Shown here in pieces: positions 25,230 to 34,144 of a stretch of DNA of 64,000 nt (position 1 is the first letter of the stretch; every line of letters begins with the position of its first letter). Source of the DNA: Oscillospiraceae bacterium. Its GTDB lineage: Bacteria > Bacillota > Clostridia > Oscillospirales > Oscillospiraceae. The stretch covers positions 1,364,001-1,428,000 of the forward strand of contig AP025582.1 of the NCBI GenBank assembly GCA_022846075.1, given 5' to 3'. The position numbers and the translations under genes were made by a program. The notes under the pieces were generated by a model. That model did no database searches. It saw only the letters and a program-made list of their open reading frames with translations, and was not told the DNA's origin.

Positions 25230-26497
25230 CATACCGGCCCTTGGCGGATGAGATCCGCCCCGAGACCCTGGATGAGGTGGTGGGGCAGAAGCACATTTTA
25301 GGCGAGGGGGGCCTTCTCCGGCGCATCATTGAGGGGGGGAACATCCCCAACCTCATCTTTTACGGCCCCTCCGGCACCGGCAAGACCACCGTGGCCAACA
25401 TCATCGCCAAGCGCACCAACCGCACCCTCCGGCGGCTCAACGCCACCACGGCCTCCCTGTCCGACGTGAAGGATGTCATCGGGGAGGTGGGGACCCTCCT
25501 GGCCCCGGAAGGGGTTTTACTTTACCTCGATGAGATCCAGTATTTCAACAAGAAGCAGCAGCAATCCCTGCTGGAGGTCATCGAGCGGGGGGACGTGACC
25601 CTCATCGCCTCCACCACGGAGAACCCCTACTTCTACGTCTACAACGCCGTCCTTTCACGCTCCAGCGTGTTTGAGTTCAAGCCCTTGAGCGCCAACGACC
25701 TGATCCCCGCCGTGGAGCGGGGGTTTCGGCTGATGGGGGAGCGGCTGGGGGCCAAGGCCAAGTGCGAGAAGGGGGTGGTGGAGCACATCGCCACCGCCTG
25801 CGGCGGGGACTGCCGGAAGGCCATGAACGCCGTGGAGCTGCTGATGAACTCCGCCGCCCGGAAAGGGAAAACACTTGCCATTACTTTGGAGGACGCCCAG
25901 ACGGTGGCCCAGAAATCAGCCATGCGCTACGACCGGGAGGGGGACGACCACTACGACATCGCTTCCGCCCTCATGAAGTCCCTTCGGGGCTCCGACCCGG
26001 ACGCCGCCCTCCACTACCTGGCCCGGCTGCTGGAGGCGGGGGATATGATCACCGCCATCCGCCGCATTTTGTGCTCGGCCAGCGAGGACGTGGGCATGGC
26101 CTACCCCCAGGCGGCCCTTATCGTGAAGGCCTGCGTGGACAACGCCCTCCAACTGGGTCTGCCGGAGGCCCAGCTCCCCCTGGCCCAGGCGGTGGTACTG
26201 CTGGCCACCGCGCCCAAGTCCAACTCCGTCGTGGCGGCCATCGGCGCCGCCCGGGCGGACGTGCGTGCGGGAAAGACGGGGGAGTACCCCCGGCACCTTC
26301 AGAACGTCCACGCCGACTCCGCGGGCATGGAGCGGGACCAGGGGTATCTCTACCCCCACAATTTCCCCCACCATTGGGTGAAGCAGCAATATCTGCCCGA
26401 CATTCTGCTGGGAAGCCAATACTACATCTACGGGGACAACAAGACCGAGCAGGCCGCGCGGCAGTATTGGGAAAAAATCAAGGGGGAGGAGGGCTGA
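25226..26497 (+). CDS. rarA: Replication-associated recombination ATPase RarA
   Basis: A 423-residue AAA+ ATPase of the RarA/MgsA/WRNIP1 family that acts at stalled replication forks. Walker A GPSGTGKTT lies near residues 47-55, Walker B LLYLDEIQYF near 98, sensor ASTTENP and an arginine-finger region NAVLSRSSVF follow. The C-terminal MgsA tetramerisation domain includes EDVGMAYPQA and HNFPHHWVKQQYLP. Length is normal. Confidence 0.95.
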   Translation: MTYRPLADEIRPETLDEVVGQKHILGEGGLLRRIIEGGNIPNLIFYGPSGTGKTTVANIIAKRTNRTLRRLNATTASLSDVKDVIGEVGTLLAPEGVLLYLDEIQYFNKKQQQSLLEVIERGDVTLIASTTENPYFYVYNAVLSRSSVFEFKPLSANDLIPAVERGFRLMGERLGAKAKCEKGVVEHIATACGGDCRKAMNAVELLMNSAARKGKTLAITLEDAQTVAQKSAMRYDREGDDHYDIASALMKSLRGSDPDAALHYLARLLEAGDMITAIRRILCSASEDVGMAYPQAALIVKACVDNALQLGLPEAQLPLAQAVVLLATAPKSNSVVAAIGAARADVRAGKTGEYPRHLQNVHADSAGMERDQGYLYPHNFPHHWVKQQYLPDILLGSQYYIYGDNKTEQAARQYWEKIKGEEG

Positions 26498-26526
26498 AAG
26501 AAGCTCCCTCTTTCAATATCTGGCGA

Positions 26527-26564
26527 AGAAAGCGGGGCGGTAGGGATACCGCCCCGCTTTTTGG
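26527..26564 (+). terminator. Terminator after rarA
   Basis: AAAGCGGGGCGGT pairs with ACCGCCCCGCTTT around a short loop, followed by T. About 110 bp to the next stop (minus strand) hold no other clear signal. Confidence 0.85.
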
Positions 26565-26673
26565 CTGCTCTGCGGCTCAGGCCCGCATGGTCATTCTGCC
26601 CCTCCGGCGGCCATTTCTCCGGCCCATGTCCGCAGGGGACCGCCAGTCTTTCGACTGCGCTTGGGGCCGGGTG

Positions 26674-28377
26674 TCACGAGGAGCCCGGCGCCTGGGCCTC
26701 TTTCCAGCTCCGCTTGTCCTCATACATCAGCTGGTCCGCCCGGGAGAGGAGCCTTTCCAGGGTGTCACCGTCCGAAAAACGGAAACGGTCACAGCCGAAG
26801 GCGATACTAAGACCGGGGGAATGGGCGGCGCTGTACCGTTCAGCCCCGGCGTCCAGCCGGGCCCGCAGGGCCCGCACGTCCGCCTCGGAGTGGTCGAAGA
26901 GGAGGAGGACGAACTCGTCCCCACCCACGCGGTAGACCCGGCCCTCTCCCTCCGCCCCGTCCCGGAGCAGCTCCGCCGCGGCCCGGATGAGGGCGTCCCC
27001 GGCGGCGTGGCCCAGGGCGTCGTTGGTCTTTTTCAGATTATTGATGTCGGCGGAGAGGCACCAGATGGAGGAGTGGCGTTCCAGCTTTCCCTCCACACGG
27101 GCCAGCTCCGCCTCGAAGGCCGCGCGGTTGGCAAGGCCGGTGAGGGCGTCGGTGTATGCCATCTGCCGGTAAGTGCTGGAGCGGAGGGAGGTCTCGTAAT
27201 AGCGCAGGTTCTGCCGCAGCAGATAGCCGGTCTGGAGCAGCAGAAAGGCCAGCACGCCGAGCTGAAAGCCCAGGGCCTTTTGATAGAATACCGGCAGGTA
27301 GAAGCGGAAAATATCCGCCAGGGCCCCCACCAGCACGGGGGAGAAGGACAGCACCGGCCACCACCGGCGGTTTTTCCCCCAAGCCGCCGACAGGAGCGCC
27401 GACAAGAGCAGCAGCGCCGACAGCGCCATCAAAAGGTGGGTGAGCGTCAGCCCCCTGCGCAGCTCCCAGCCAAAGAAAAGATGCCCTAACGTCTGGGCGG
27501 CAAAGTTGAGGAAGAGGACGCAGCAGTCCGCCGTCAGCAGGGCCCGGAACCGCGCCCCGCACACCTCCGCCGCCAGGGCCAGCAGGGGAAGGGGGATCAG
27601 CATAAACAACAGGAATTCCAACAGGTAGATGGGGTAGGGCTCCGGTATGAACAGGTGGACGGTGTCGGTGATGACGAAGGAGTACAGGGAGAACACCAGG
27701 GCGAACAGGCCGATGTGCAGAAAGCTGGCCTGGAAAGCAAGGGCGTCCTCCCGCTGGGCAGCCACCGTGTACAGCGCTTGCAAGCCGCAGATGAGCAGGA
27801 ACAGGCCGAAGCAGAAGATGGCGGCGGCGATTGCCAGGATGGGCAGTTCATCTGCCATCATGCCATAGACCAGAGCCCCCTCGGAGCCGACCAGGGGCAC
27901 GGAGATCTCATAGGGAACGCCCCCGCCCAGGAGGGGCGCGGCCGCGATCCGCAGTGTGCCGGACTCCTCCGGCAGCGGGAGCAGGGTGAACACCTTGCCT
28001 ATGGTCCTGCCCTGTCCCGGAGGCCTGCATAGACAGCATCCCAGCTCCGTTCCATTCCAGAGCAGCCGGGTGTTCTGGTATTTGGCGTAAAAGAGCAGGT
28101 AACGGGGACTGCCGTCCCCGGCGGGCAGGGAGGTCTCGATACCGTACCCTTCCGGCGGATAAGCCTGTTTGACGGGCAGTGTGACGCTGGCGCCGCCGTC
28201 GTCAGTCCAGCCGCCCTCCAGCCGCGTCACGTCCATCCGGGGGCGTGGGCAGCCGCCCACGCCCCGTGTCAGTGCCAGCGTAATCAGCACAAGGGCTGCC
28301 GACACGCCGATCAGAAGCAGGATCAAGCGCCGGGACATCCGTGGGGTTTGATTTGGGCCGTGGTCGATTTGATTCAT
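26674..28377 (-). CDS. Membrane diguanylate cyclase (GGDEF)
   Basis: A 567-residue sensor. An N-terminal membrane segment (about 16-38) leads to an extracytoplasmic beta-rich domain (about 40-170), then a 7TMR-DISM-like set of seven or so membrane segments (about 185-385), a short coiled stretch and a GGDEF domain. The active-site motif VGGDEF (about 483-488) is intact, with ADINNLKKTNDALGHAAGD for metal and substrate, so synthesis of cyclic di-GMP from GTP is likely. Ligand unknown. GGGGGGAGGA precedes the ATG. A weak minus-strand promoter (TATAAT near 28460-28465) lies upstream. Confidence 0.88.
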   Translation of the reverse strand: MNQIDHGPNQTPRMSRRLILLLIGVSAALVLITLALTRGVGGCPRPRMDVTRLEGGWTDDGGASVTLPVKQAYPPEGYGIETSLPAGDGSPRYLLFYAKYQNTRLLWNGTELGCCLCRPPGQGRTIGKVFTLLPLPEESGTLRIAAAPLLGGGVPYEISVPLVGSEGALVYGMMADELPILAIAAAIFCFGLFLLICGLQALYTVAAQREDALAFQASFLHIGLFALVFSLYSFVITDTVHLFIPEPYPIYLLEFLLFMLIPLPLLALAAEVCGARFRALLTADCCVLFLNFAAQTLGHLFFGWELRRGLTLTHLLMALSALLLLSALLSAAWGKNRRWWPVLSFSPVLVGALADIFRFYLPVFYQKALGFQLGVLAFLLLQTGYLLRQNLRYYETSLRSSTYRQMAYTDALTGLANRAAFEAELARVEGKLERHSSIWCLSADINNLKKTNDALGHAAGDALIRAAAELLRDGAEGEGRVYRVGGDEFVLLLFDHSEADVRALRARLDAGAERYSAAHSPGLSIAFGCDRFRFSDGDTLERLLSRADQLMYEDKRSWKEAQAPGSS

Positions 28378-28546
28378 GGCCGTGTCCTCCCCCCCTCGGT
28401 CTGTTTCCCGCCTGTGGGCCGATATGGCCCCTCTGTGTCGCTCGGCTTATATCTTAATTATAACGTACGAAGGAGAAATTCGAAGGCTGCCGGGCCAAAA
28501 TTGATAAAAAATTGATATTGGGCAGAGGATGGCCGCTTGGAAGATC

Positions 28547-28577
28547 AAAAAGCACAGCCCATTGGGCTGTGCTTTTT
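28547..28577. terminator. Terminator downstream of the S1-domain gene
   Basis: AAAAAGCACAGCCCA pairs with TGGGCTGTGCTTTTT with a minimal loop; works for the minus-strand gene ending at 28611. Confidence 0.8.
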
Positions 28578-28610
28578 GAAAAGTCCGGCCCTGCCGGCGG
28601 GGGTATATTC

Positions 28611-29543
28611 TCACGAAGAAAAGACCGTCTCCCCGCCCGGCTTCTGGCAGCCGGGGGGCGCGTAGCGCCAGCGGTCCAGGACGCCTTCGGTGACGAAATA
28701 GCGGGGGGGCTCCGGGACGTCGGCGGGGGGGAGGGTGTCGATGACCAGGAGCTTGAGCTTCATCCGCTCCGGGAGGATGGATTTGATGTAGACTGAGACC
28801 CGGTCCCCCTCCCGGATGCCGTCCTTGCACTCGGCCAGCCCTGAGAGATTGGGAGTCAGCTCCACAAAGGTGCCGTAGTCCTTCACACCCCGGGCGTAGC
28901 CGGGAACGGTCATGCCTGGGCGAAAGAGGGCGGCGTTTTCCGCCCAGGTGCCCAGCAGCTCCCGGTGGGTCAGAACCACTCGCCCCGCGGCCCGGTCCAC
29001 CGCCAGCACCGCGGTATAGATCTCCTGGCCCACCCGCAGCCGGTCCCTGGGATGGGCGATGCGGGAGATGGACAGCCGTTCCACCCCAATCATGGAGGGG
29101 ACGCCGCAGCCGATGTCGACGAAAGCCCCGAAGGGCTCCAGGTGGGTGACTGTGGCGGGGATCACCTGTCCGGAGGTCCAGGAGAGAATGTCCTCCAGGG
29201 CAAGGGCCTGGGCCCGCCGCCGGGAGAGAATGGGGGTGAGGGCCCCCTCCCGCTCCTCCAGGGCCTCCACGGTAAAGCACACCGGCTTGCCCACCCGGGA
29301 GAGAATGGCGATGTCCCGTGTGCTGCCGTCGGCGATGCCCAGGGCGGTCTCCTCCCGGGGGATGCGGCCGGTAAGGGACCCCAATTTCACCAGAAGGTCG
29401 TGGTTCTCATCACACAGAAGGGCGACGCCCTCCAACACGGTCCCTGTCTCCATGGCCTGGGCCAGCGCCGCGGGCGTGGCGCAGGCGGCCTGATTGGGCG
29501 CCGTGGTGAGCAGGCGGCCCTCCGGGAGAAAACGACTCGTCAA
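28611..29543 (-). CDS. S1 RNA-binding domain protein
   Basis: A 310-residue protein related to ribosomal protein S1. Two S1 (OB-fold) repeats are seen: GQVIPATVTHLEPFGAFVDIG with HPRDRLRVGQ near 120-190, and GMTVPGYARGVKDYGTFVELT with YIKSILPERMKLKLL near 215-280. The N-terminal ~110 residues are not recognised. The same frame stays open far upstream into antisense of hisC; the start is set at TTG 29543 because GGAAAGGA lies 9 bases before it. Probably a translation-related RNA-binding protein. Divergent from the DUF951-hisC unit. Confidence 0.82.
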   Translation of the reverse strand: MTSRFLPEGRLLTTAPNQAACATPAALAQAMETGTVLEGVALLCDENHDLLVKLGSLTGRIPREETALGIADGSTRDIAILSRVGKPVCFTVEALEEREGALTPILSRRRAQALALEDILSWTSGQVIPATVTHLEPFGAFVDIGCGVPSMIGVERLSISRIAHPRDRLRVGQEIYTAVLAVDRAAGRVVLTHRELLGTWAENAALFRPGMTVPGYARGVKDYGTFVELTPNLSGLAECKDGIREGDRVSVYIKSILPERMKLKLLVIDTLPPADVPEPPRYFVTEGVLDRWRYAPPGCQKPGGETVFSS

Positions 29544-29616
29544 TTTTACCAAATCCTTTCCGCTTGAACCCGTTGTTTTTCTGGATAGGCCACTATATGC
29601 AAAGGGACAACTTGAA

Positions 29617-29645
29617 TTGACAGGGGGAAAAAGGGCTTTTATAAT
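29617..29645 (+). promoter_or_regulatory. Consensus sigma-A promoter of DUF951-hisC
   Basis: TTGACA (29617-29622), 17 bp, TATAAT (29640-29645): a perfect match to consensus at ideal spacing. Expected transcription start is near 29652, which argues against translation from ATG 29653. Confidence 0.85.
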
Positions 29646-29679
29646 AATAGAAATGGGACAAAGAGGGGGGCGGCCTGAC

Positions 29680-29874
29680 GTGGACATCCATGTGGGAGAC
29701 ATGCTGGAGCTGAAAAAAGCCCACCCCTGCGGCAGCCATGAATGGCTGGTTCTGCGGGTGGGCATGGACTTCAAACTGCGCTGCGCCGGCTGCGGCCATG
29801 AGCTGATGATCCCCCGGGCCAAGGCGGAGAAGAGCGTCAAAAAAATCATACGGGCTGAGGAGAAAAACGGATGA
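29680..29874 (+). CDS. DUF951 family protein
   Basis: A 64-residue protein of the DUF951 family: MDIHVGDMLELKKAHPCG, WLVLRVGMDFKLRCAGCGH and a basic tail. The CAGC pair plus HPCG hints at a small zinc- or nucleic-acid-binding fold; function unknown. GTG 29680 is chosen over ATG 29653 because relatives begin at [15 protein letters not shown] lies about 9 bases upstream, and the promoter would start transcription right at 29653. Its stop overlaps the hisC start. Confidence 0.8.
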   Translation: MDIHVGDMLELKKAHPCGSHEWLVLRVGMDFKLRCAGCGHELMIPRAKAEKSVKKIIRAEEKNG

Positions 29875-30938
29875 AAGAACTGTGGAGCCAGCGCTGCCGG
29901 GGTCTGATCCCCTATACCCCGGGCGAGCAGCCCAAAGGGCGGAAGCTCATCAAGCTCAACACCAACGAGAATCCCTATCCCCCCTCGCCCCAAGCGCTGC
30001 GGGCCATCAAGGAGGCGGCGGGGGAGGGCCTGCGGCTCTACCCGGACCCCGAATGCACCGAGCTGCGGGAGGGCATCGCCCTGGCCCTGGACGTGAAGCC
30101 GGAGCAGATCTTCGTGGGCAACGGCTCCGACGAGGTGCTGTCCCTGGCCTTTCAGGCCTTTTTCGACCCGGATAAGCCCATCCGCTTTGCCGATATTACA
30201 TATTCTTTTTATCCCGTTTTTGCCGATTTTTACGGCCTGAGCTACCGAGAGATCCCCCTGGATGAACATTTCAGCCTGCCCTTGGCGCCCTTCCTGGAGC
30301 CCGGGGGCGGGGTGGTCCTGGCCAATCCCAACGCCCCCACGGGCCGGGAGCTGGACCTGTGCGACATCCGCTCCATCGTGGCCGCCAATGAAAACAGCGT
30401 GGTCGTGGTGGACGAGGCCTACGTGGATTTCGGAAGCCGTTCCGCCGTGGAGCTGGTGAGCCTGTTCCCCAACCTTTTGGTGGTGCGCACCTTCTCCAAG
30501 GGCCGGTCCCTGGCGGGGCTCCGGGTGGGCTACGCCGTGGGGGACAAGGACCTCATCGCCGGATTGAACGCGGTGAAAAATTCCTTTAACTCCTACCCTG
30601 TGGACCGGCTGGCTCAGGCGGGCGCCCTGGGGGCCATCCGGGACCAGGACTATTTCCGGGCCACCACCACCAAGATCATCAGCACCCGGGCCTGTGCCAG
30701 CGGGCACCTGCGCTCCATGGGATTTACCGTGTGTGACTCGGCGGCCAATTTCCTCTTTGTCACCCATGAGACCGTCCCCGCGAAGGTCCTTCTGGAGGGG
30801 CTGCGCCAGCGGGGGATCCTGGTCCGCTGGTGGGATAAGCCCCGCATCAGCAATTATCTGCGCATCACCGTGGGCACCGACGAGGATATGCAGGCCCTCT
30901 GCCAGGCGTTGCGAGAGATTATCGCCGAGCAGGCGTGA
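29871..30938 (+). CDS. hisC: Histidinol-phosphate aminotransferase
   Basis: A 355-residue class II PLP aminotransferase of histidine synthesis. KLNTNENPYPPSP near the N-terminus, GNGSDEVLSLAF, NPNAPTGREL, VVDEAYVDF and the PLP-lysine segment RTFSKGRSLAGLRVGY (about 202-217) are diagnostic. It overlaps the DUF951 gene by 4 bp. No other his gene is nearby, so related aromatic or imidazole substrates cannot be excluded. Confidence 0.9.
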   Translation: MKELWSQRCRGLIPYTPGEQPKGRKLIKLNTNENPYPPSPQALRAIKEAAGEGLRLYPDPECTELREGIALALDVKPEQIFVGNGSDEVLSLAFQAFFDPDKPIRFADITYSFYPVFADFYGLSYREIPLDEHFSLPLAPFLEPGGGVVLANPNAPTGRELDLCDIRSIVAANENSVVVVDEAYVDFGSRSAVELVSLFPNLLVVRTFSKGRSLAGLRVGYAVGDKDLIAGLNAVKNSFNSYPVDRLAQAGALGAIRDQDYFRATTTKIISTRACASGHLRSMGFTVCDSAANFLFVTHETVPAKVLLEGLRQRGILVRWWDKPRISNYLRITVGTDEDMQALCQALREIIAEQA

Positions 30939-30939
30939 A

Positions 30940-30979
30940 AAGACCCCCGGCCTTTTTCGAAAAAGGCCGGGGGTCTTGT
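30940..30979. terminator. Bidirectional terminator between hisC and degV
   Basis: AAGACCCCCGGCCTTTTT pairs perfectly with AAAAAGGCCGGGGGTCTT around CG. Confidence 0.85.
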
Positions 30980-30988
30980 TTGAAACGC

Positions 30989-31831
30989 TTATTTTCGGGC
31001 GAACATGACACCGACGGTGGCGGGTCCGCAATGGCTGGAGACGGTACAGCCGCATCGGATCTCAACCACCTCCTGGAAGGGGGCCAGGGTGGGGATGAGC
31101 TCCAGCACCGCGTCCACCGCCTCCCTGGGGGCGTCGGGGTGGACCACGAAGCAGTGGCGCAGGTCCAGGTCGTCCCGGCCTATAATGCGGTCCCTGGCGT
31201 AGTCGCACAGAGCCTTGGTGAAGGAGCCCCGGTATTTTTTGCCCACGGTGAGTTCCCCGTCCTTGGCCTCGATGCAGGGCTTGAGCCGCAGGAGGTTGGC
31301 CCCAAGGGCCGCGGCGGCGGAGCACCGCCCGCCCTTGCACAGATAGTCCAGCCGGTCCAGGGTGAAGGTGGTCTCCACCTTGGCGGCGTATGCGGTCATG
31401 TAGTCCACCAGGGCCTTGGGATCCATCCCGCTCTCGGCGGCTTCCGCCCCGGCCACGGCCACAAGGCCCTGCCCGGCGGAGAGGGAGCCGGAGTCGATGA
31501 CGTACACGTTGGAGAAGTCCTGGGCGGCGATGCAGGCGTTTTGATAGCTGGCGGACATTTTGGAGCCGATGTCCACGTTGACGACGGCCTCGTGCAGGGG
31601 GGAGAGGCGCTGGAAGAACTCCTGGAACTCCAGGACGCTGACCGCCGAGGTTTTGGGCAGCTCGCCGCCGGCGTCCACGTTGCGGAAGATATCGGCGGGA
31701 GAGATCTCCAAGCCATCCTTGTAGCCCTTATCGTTGAGATGGATGGTCAGAGGCAGGACCTCGATCTGGTAGCGCTCCAACTGCTGGGGCGTCAGGTCGG
31801 CGGTACTGTCGGTGGTGATCTTGATAGACAT
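30989..31831 (-). CDS. DegV family fatty-acid-binding protein
   Basis: A 280-residue DegV (FakB-like) protein. Family features are ITTDSTADLTPQQ at the start, LPKTSAVS near residue 60, VIDSGSLSAGQGL near 120 and a C-terminal GVMF strand. Such proteins bind a fatty acid and present it to a kinase (FakA) for membrane lipid synthesis. ATG 31831 is preferred over 31843 because AAAGGATG lies about 10 bases upstream. The kinase gene is not in the window. Confidence 0.9.
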   Translation of the reverse strand: MSIKITTDSTADLTPQQLERYQIEVLPLTIHLNDKGYKDGLEISPADIFRNVDAGGELPKTSAVSVLEFQEFFQRLSPLHEAVVNVDIGSKMSASYQNACIAAQDFSNVYVIDSGSLSAGQGLVAVAGAEAAESGMDPKALVDYMTAYAAKVETTFTLDRLDYLCKGGRCSAAAALGANLLRLKPCIEAKDGELTVGKKYRGSFTKALCDYARDRIIGRDDLDLRHCFVVHPDAPREAVDAVLELIPTLAPFQEVVEIRCGCTVSSHCGPATVGVMFARK

Positions 31832-32022
31832 TGGCGGCCGCATCCTTTCTATTATCGGGTGGTTTCGAACTGATTCTACATTTGCTGAGGGGAAAAGTCA
31901 AATCCCTTTCCCTGCCAGAAGAGAACAATTTGTAAAAACTTTGGCCGAACCTCTATGCAAAAATGGAAAACTATATTAAAATATAAGGGCGTAAAACATA
32001 TTACACACAAAGGGGTGTCATG

Positions 32023-32745
32023 ATGTCGAACCCAAAATATAAGCGTGTCCTGCTGAAGATCAGCGGAGAGGCCCTGGCGGGCGACGCCGGACGGGGCCTG
32101 GACTTCGATGTGATCGGCCGGGTATGCGAGGTCATCAAAAAATGCAGCGCTGAGGGCGTCCAGGTGGGCGTCGTGGTGGGCGGCGGCAACTTCTGGCGGG
32201 GGGTCAAGGACGGCGGCGACAAGATGGAGCGTACCCGGGCCGACCATATGGGCATGCTGGCCACCACCCTCAACTGCCTGGCGGTGGCCGATGTGCTGGA
32301 GCAGCACGGCGTCCCCGTGCGGGTCCAGACCGCCATTGAGATGCGCTCCATCGCCGAGCCTTACATCCGCTCCCGGGCCATCCGGCACCTGGAGAAGGGG
32401 CGGGTGGTCATCTTCGGCTGCGGCACCGGCAATCCCTTCTTCTCCACTGATACGGCCGCGGTGCTGCGGGCGGCCGAAATCGACGCGGACGTGATCCTTC
32501 TGGCCAAGAACATCGACGGGGTGTACTCCGCCGATCCCCGGAAGGACGCCAGCGCCGTGAAATATGACGCCATCACCTACGACGAGATCCTGGCCCAGCA
32601 TTTGGAGGTCATGGACTCCACGGCCACGTCCCTGTCCATGGACAATAAGATCCCCGTGGTCCTCTTCGCCCTTAAGGACCCGGAGAACATCTACCGGGTG
32701 GTCATGGGAGAAAAAATCGGAACGGTCATCAAGGAGGTAAAGTAA
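32023..32745 (+). CDS. pyrH: UMP kinase
   Basis: A 240-residue hexameric UMP kinase (UMP to UDP). The N-terminal [15 protein letters not shown], the glycine-rich [11 protein letters not shown] and the [17 protein letters not shown] loop are diagnostic. ATG 32023 has AAGGGG seven bases upstream; ATG 32020 is an alternative. It heads the pyrH-frr-uppS-cdsA-dxr-rseP-ispG-polC block. rpsB and tsf, which often precede pyrH, are not adjacent here; the upstream 190 bp are AT-rich and hold no ORF. Confidence 0.96.
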   Translation: MSNPKYKRVLLKISGEALAGDAGRGLDFDVIGRVCEVIKKCSAEGVQVGVVVGGGNFWRGVKDGGDKMERTRADHMGMLATTLNCLAVADVLEQHGVPVRVQTAIEMRSIAEPYIRSRAIRHLEKGRVVIFGCGTGNPFFSTDTAAVLRAAEIDADVILLAKNIDGVYSADPRKDASAVKYDAITYDEILAQHLEVMDSTATSLSMDNKIPVVLFALKDPENIYRVVMGEKIGTVIKEVK

Positions 32746-32746
32746 A

Positions 32747-33301
32747 ATGCAGGAGTTCAATCAGGAATTTGATCATAAAATGAAAAAGACCCTGGAAGTG
32801 GTGGCGGGCGATTTTGCCTCCGTCCGGGCCGGCCGGGCCAACGCCGCGGTGCTGGACAAGATCGCGGTGGACTACTACGGTACCCCCACGCCCATTAACC
32901 AGGTGGCGTCCATCTCTTCCCCCGATCCCCGGAGCCTGATGATCCAGCCCTGGGACGCATCTTTGCTGAAGGCCATTGAGAAGGCCATCCAGACCTCCGA
33001 ACTGGGCATCAATCCCCAGAACGACGGCAAGGTCATCCGCCTTCTCTTCCCCCAGCTCACCGAGGAGCGTCGCAAGGAGCTGACCAAGCAGGTGAAGAAG
33101 TACGCCGAGGGCGGCAAGGTGGCCGTGCGCAACATCCGCCGGGACGCCATGGAGAAGCTCAAGGCCGCCGAGAAGAAGGGCGACATGACCGAGGACGACC
33201 GCAAGGACTGCGAGAAAGAGCTTCAGGATATGACCGACAAGTACTGCAAGGAGCTGGACGAGATGTCCGCCAAAAAGGAAAAGGAGCTCATGGCGGTGTA
33301 A
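32747..33301 (+). CDS. frr: Ribosome recycling factor
   Basis: A 184-residue factor that splits post-termination ribosomes with EF-G. The signature VRAGRANAAVLDKI, the central LMIQPWD and the C-terminal helical NIRRDAMEKLKAAEKKGDMTEDD are typical. It starts one base after pyrH with AAGGAGG in the pyrH end. Confidence 0.97.
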   Translation: MQEFNQEFDHKMKKTLEVVAGDFASVRAGRANAAVLDKIAVDYYGTPTPINQVASISSPDPRSLMIQPWDASLLKAIEKAIQTSELGINPQNDGKVIRLLFPQLTEERRKELTKQVKKYAEGGKVAVRNIRRDAMEKLKAAEKKGDMTEDDRKDCEKELQDMTDKYCKELDEMSAKKEKELMAV

Positions 33302-33340
33302 TGCCGGCGGCTTGTCCCATCATATAGATCAAAACGGACA

Positions 33341-33374
33341 CGGATTTCCCGCCGGCCTGGCCGGCGGGAAATCC
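33341..33374. repeat. GC-rich inverted repeat between frr and uppS
   Basis: GGATTTCCCGCCGGCC pairs with GGCCGGCGGGAAATCC with almost no loop. There is no T tract, so it may be an RNA processing or stability hairpin within the operon rather than a terminator. Confidence 0.6.
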
Positions 33375-33402
33375 GTTGCTGTAACGACGGGAGGCTGCGC
33401 GG

Positions 33403-34143
33403 ATGCCCCTTTTTGGGAAAAAAGAAGAGATCAGGGTGGATTACAGCCGCCTGCCAAGCCATGTGGCCATCATCATGGACGGCAACGGCCGCTGGGCCAA
33501 GAGCCGGGGCCTGCCCCGGACGGCGGGCCACGCGGCGGGAGCGGAGACCTTCCGCACCATCGCCACCTACTGCCGGGAGATCGGCATCTCCTACCTGACG
33601 GTGTACGCCTTCTCCACGGAGAACTGGAAGCGGCCCATGGAGGAGGTCTCCGCCATCATGGGCCTTCTGAGGAAGTACCTGCTGGAGGCCATTACCGACA
33701 TGGAGAAGGAGAAGGTGCGCTTCCGCTTCTTCGGGGATCTGGCTCCGCTGCCCTTTGAACTGCGGGAGCTGTGCCGGCGGGTGGAGAACACCTCGTCCAA
33801 GTTTGAGGGCTGCCAGGTGAACATCTGCCTCAACTACGGTGGCCGGGACGAGATCCTGCGCTCCGCCCGGGCCTTTGCCGCCGACTGCGCGGCGGGGAAG
33901 CGGAAGCCGGAGGAGTTGACGGAGGAGCTGTTCGCCGGCGGCCTCTGGTCCGCCGGGGTGCCCGATCCCGACCTTGTGATCCGGCCCAGCGGAGAGGTGC
34001 GGCTTTCCAACTTCCTGCTGTGGCAGTCAGCTTACGCTGAGTTTTACGTCACCGAGGTCAACTGGCCCGACTTCAGCAAAGAGGAACTGCGTAAGGCGCT
34101 GGCGGCCTATCAGAGCCGCTCCCGCCGGTTTGGAGGGATTTGA
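33403..34143 (+). CDS. uppS: Isoprenyl (undecaprenyl) diphosphate synthase
   Basis: A 246-residue cis-prenyltransferase that makes the C55 lipid carrier for cell-wall synthesis. IIMDGNGRWAKSRGLPRTAGH carries the catalytic aspartate and diphosphate site in this order (residues about 24-44); YAFSTENWKRP and the C-terminal DLVIRPSGEVRLSNFLLWQ complete the family set. GGGAGG precedes the ATG. Overlaps nothing; cdsA follows after one base. Confidence 0.96.
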   Translation: MPLFGKKEEIRVDYSRLPSHVAIIMDGNGRWAKSRGLPRTAGHAAGAETFRTIATYCREIGISYLTVYAFSTENWKRPMEEVSAIMGLLRKYLLEAITDMEKEKVRFRFFGDLAPLPFELRELCRRVENTSSKFEGCQVNICLNYGGRDEILRSARAFAADCAAGKRKPEELTEELFAGGLWSAGVPDPDLVIRPSGEVRLSNFLLWQSAYAEFYVTEVNWPDFSKEELRKALAAYQSRSRRFGGI

Positions 34144-34144
34144 C

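Noticed and set aside
29544-31055. Long minus-strand frame extending the S1-domain protein by about 500 residues
   Set aside because: It is antisense to hisC and DUF951, has low-complexity composition and no family motifs; only the part from 29543 down matches S1 domains and has a ribosome binding site.
33341-33374. Terminator between frr and uppS
   Set aside because: The stem is strong but is followed by GTTGCTG with no T tract, so it is listed as an inverted repeat only.
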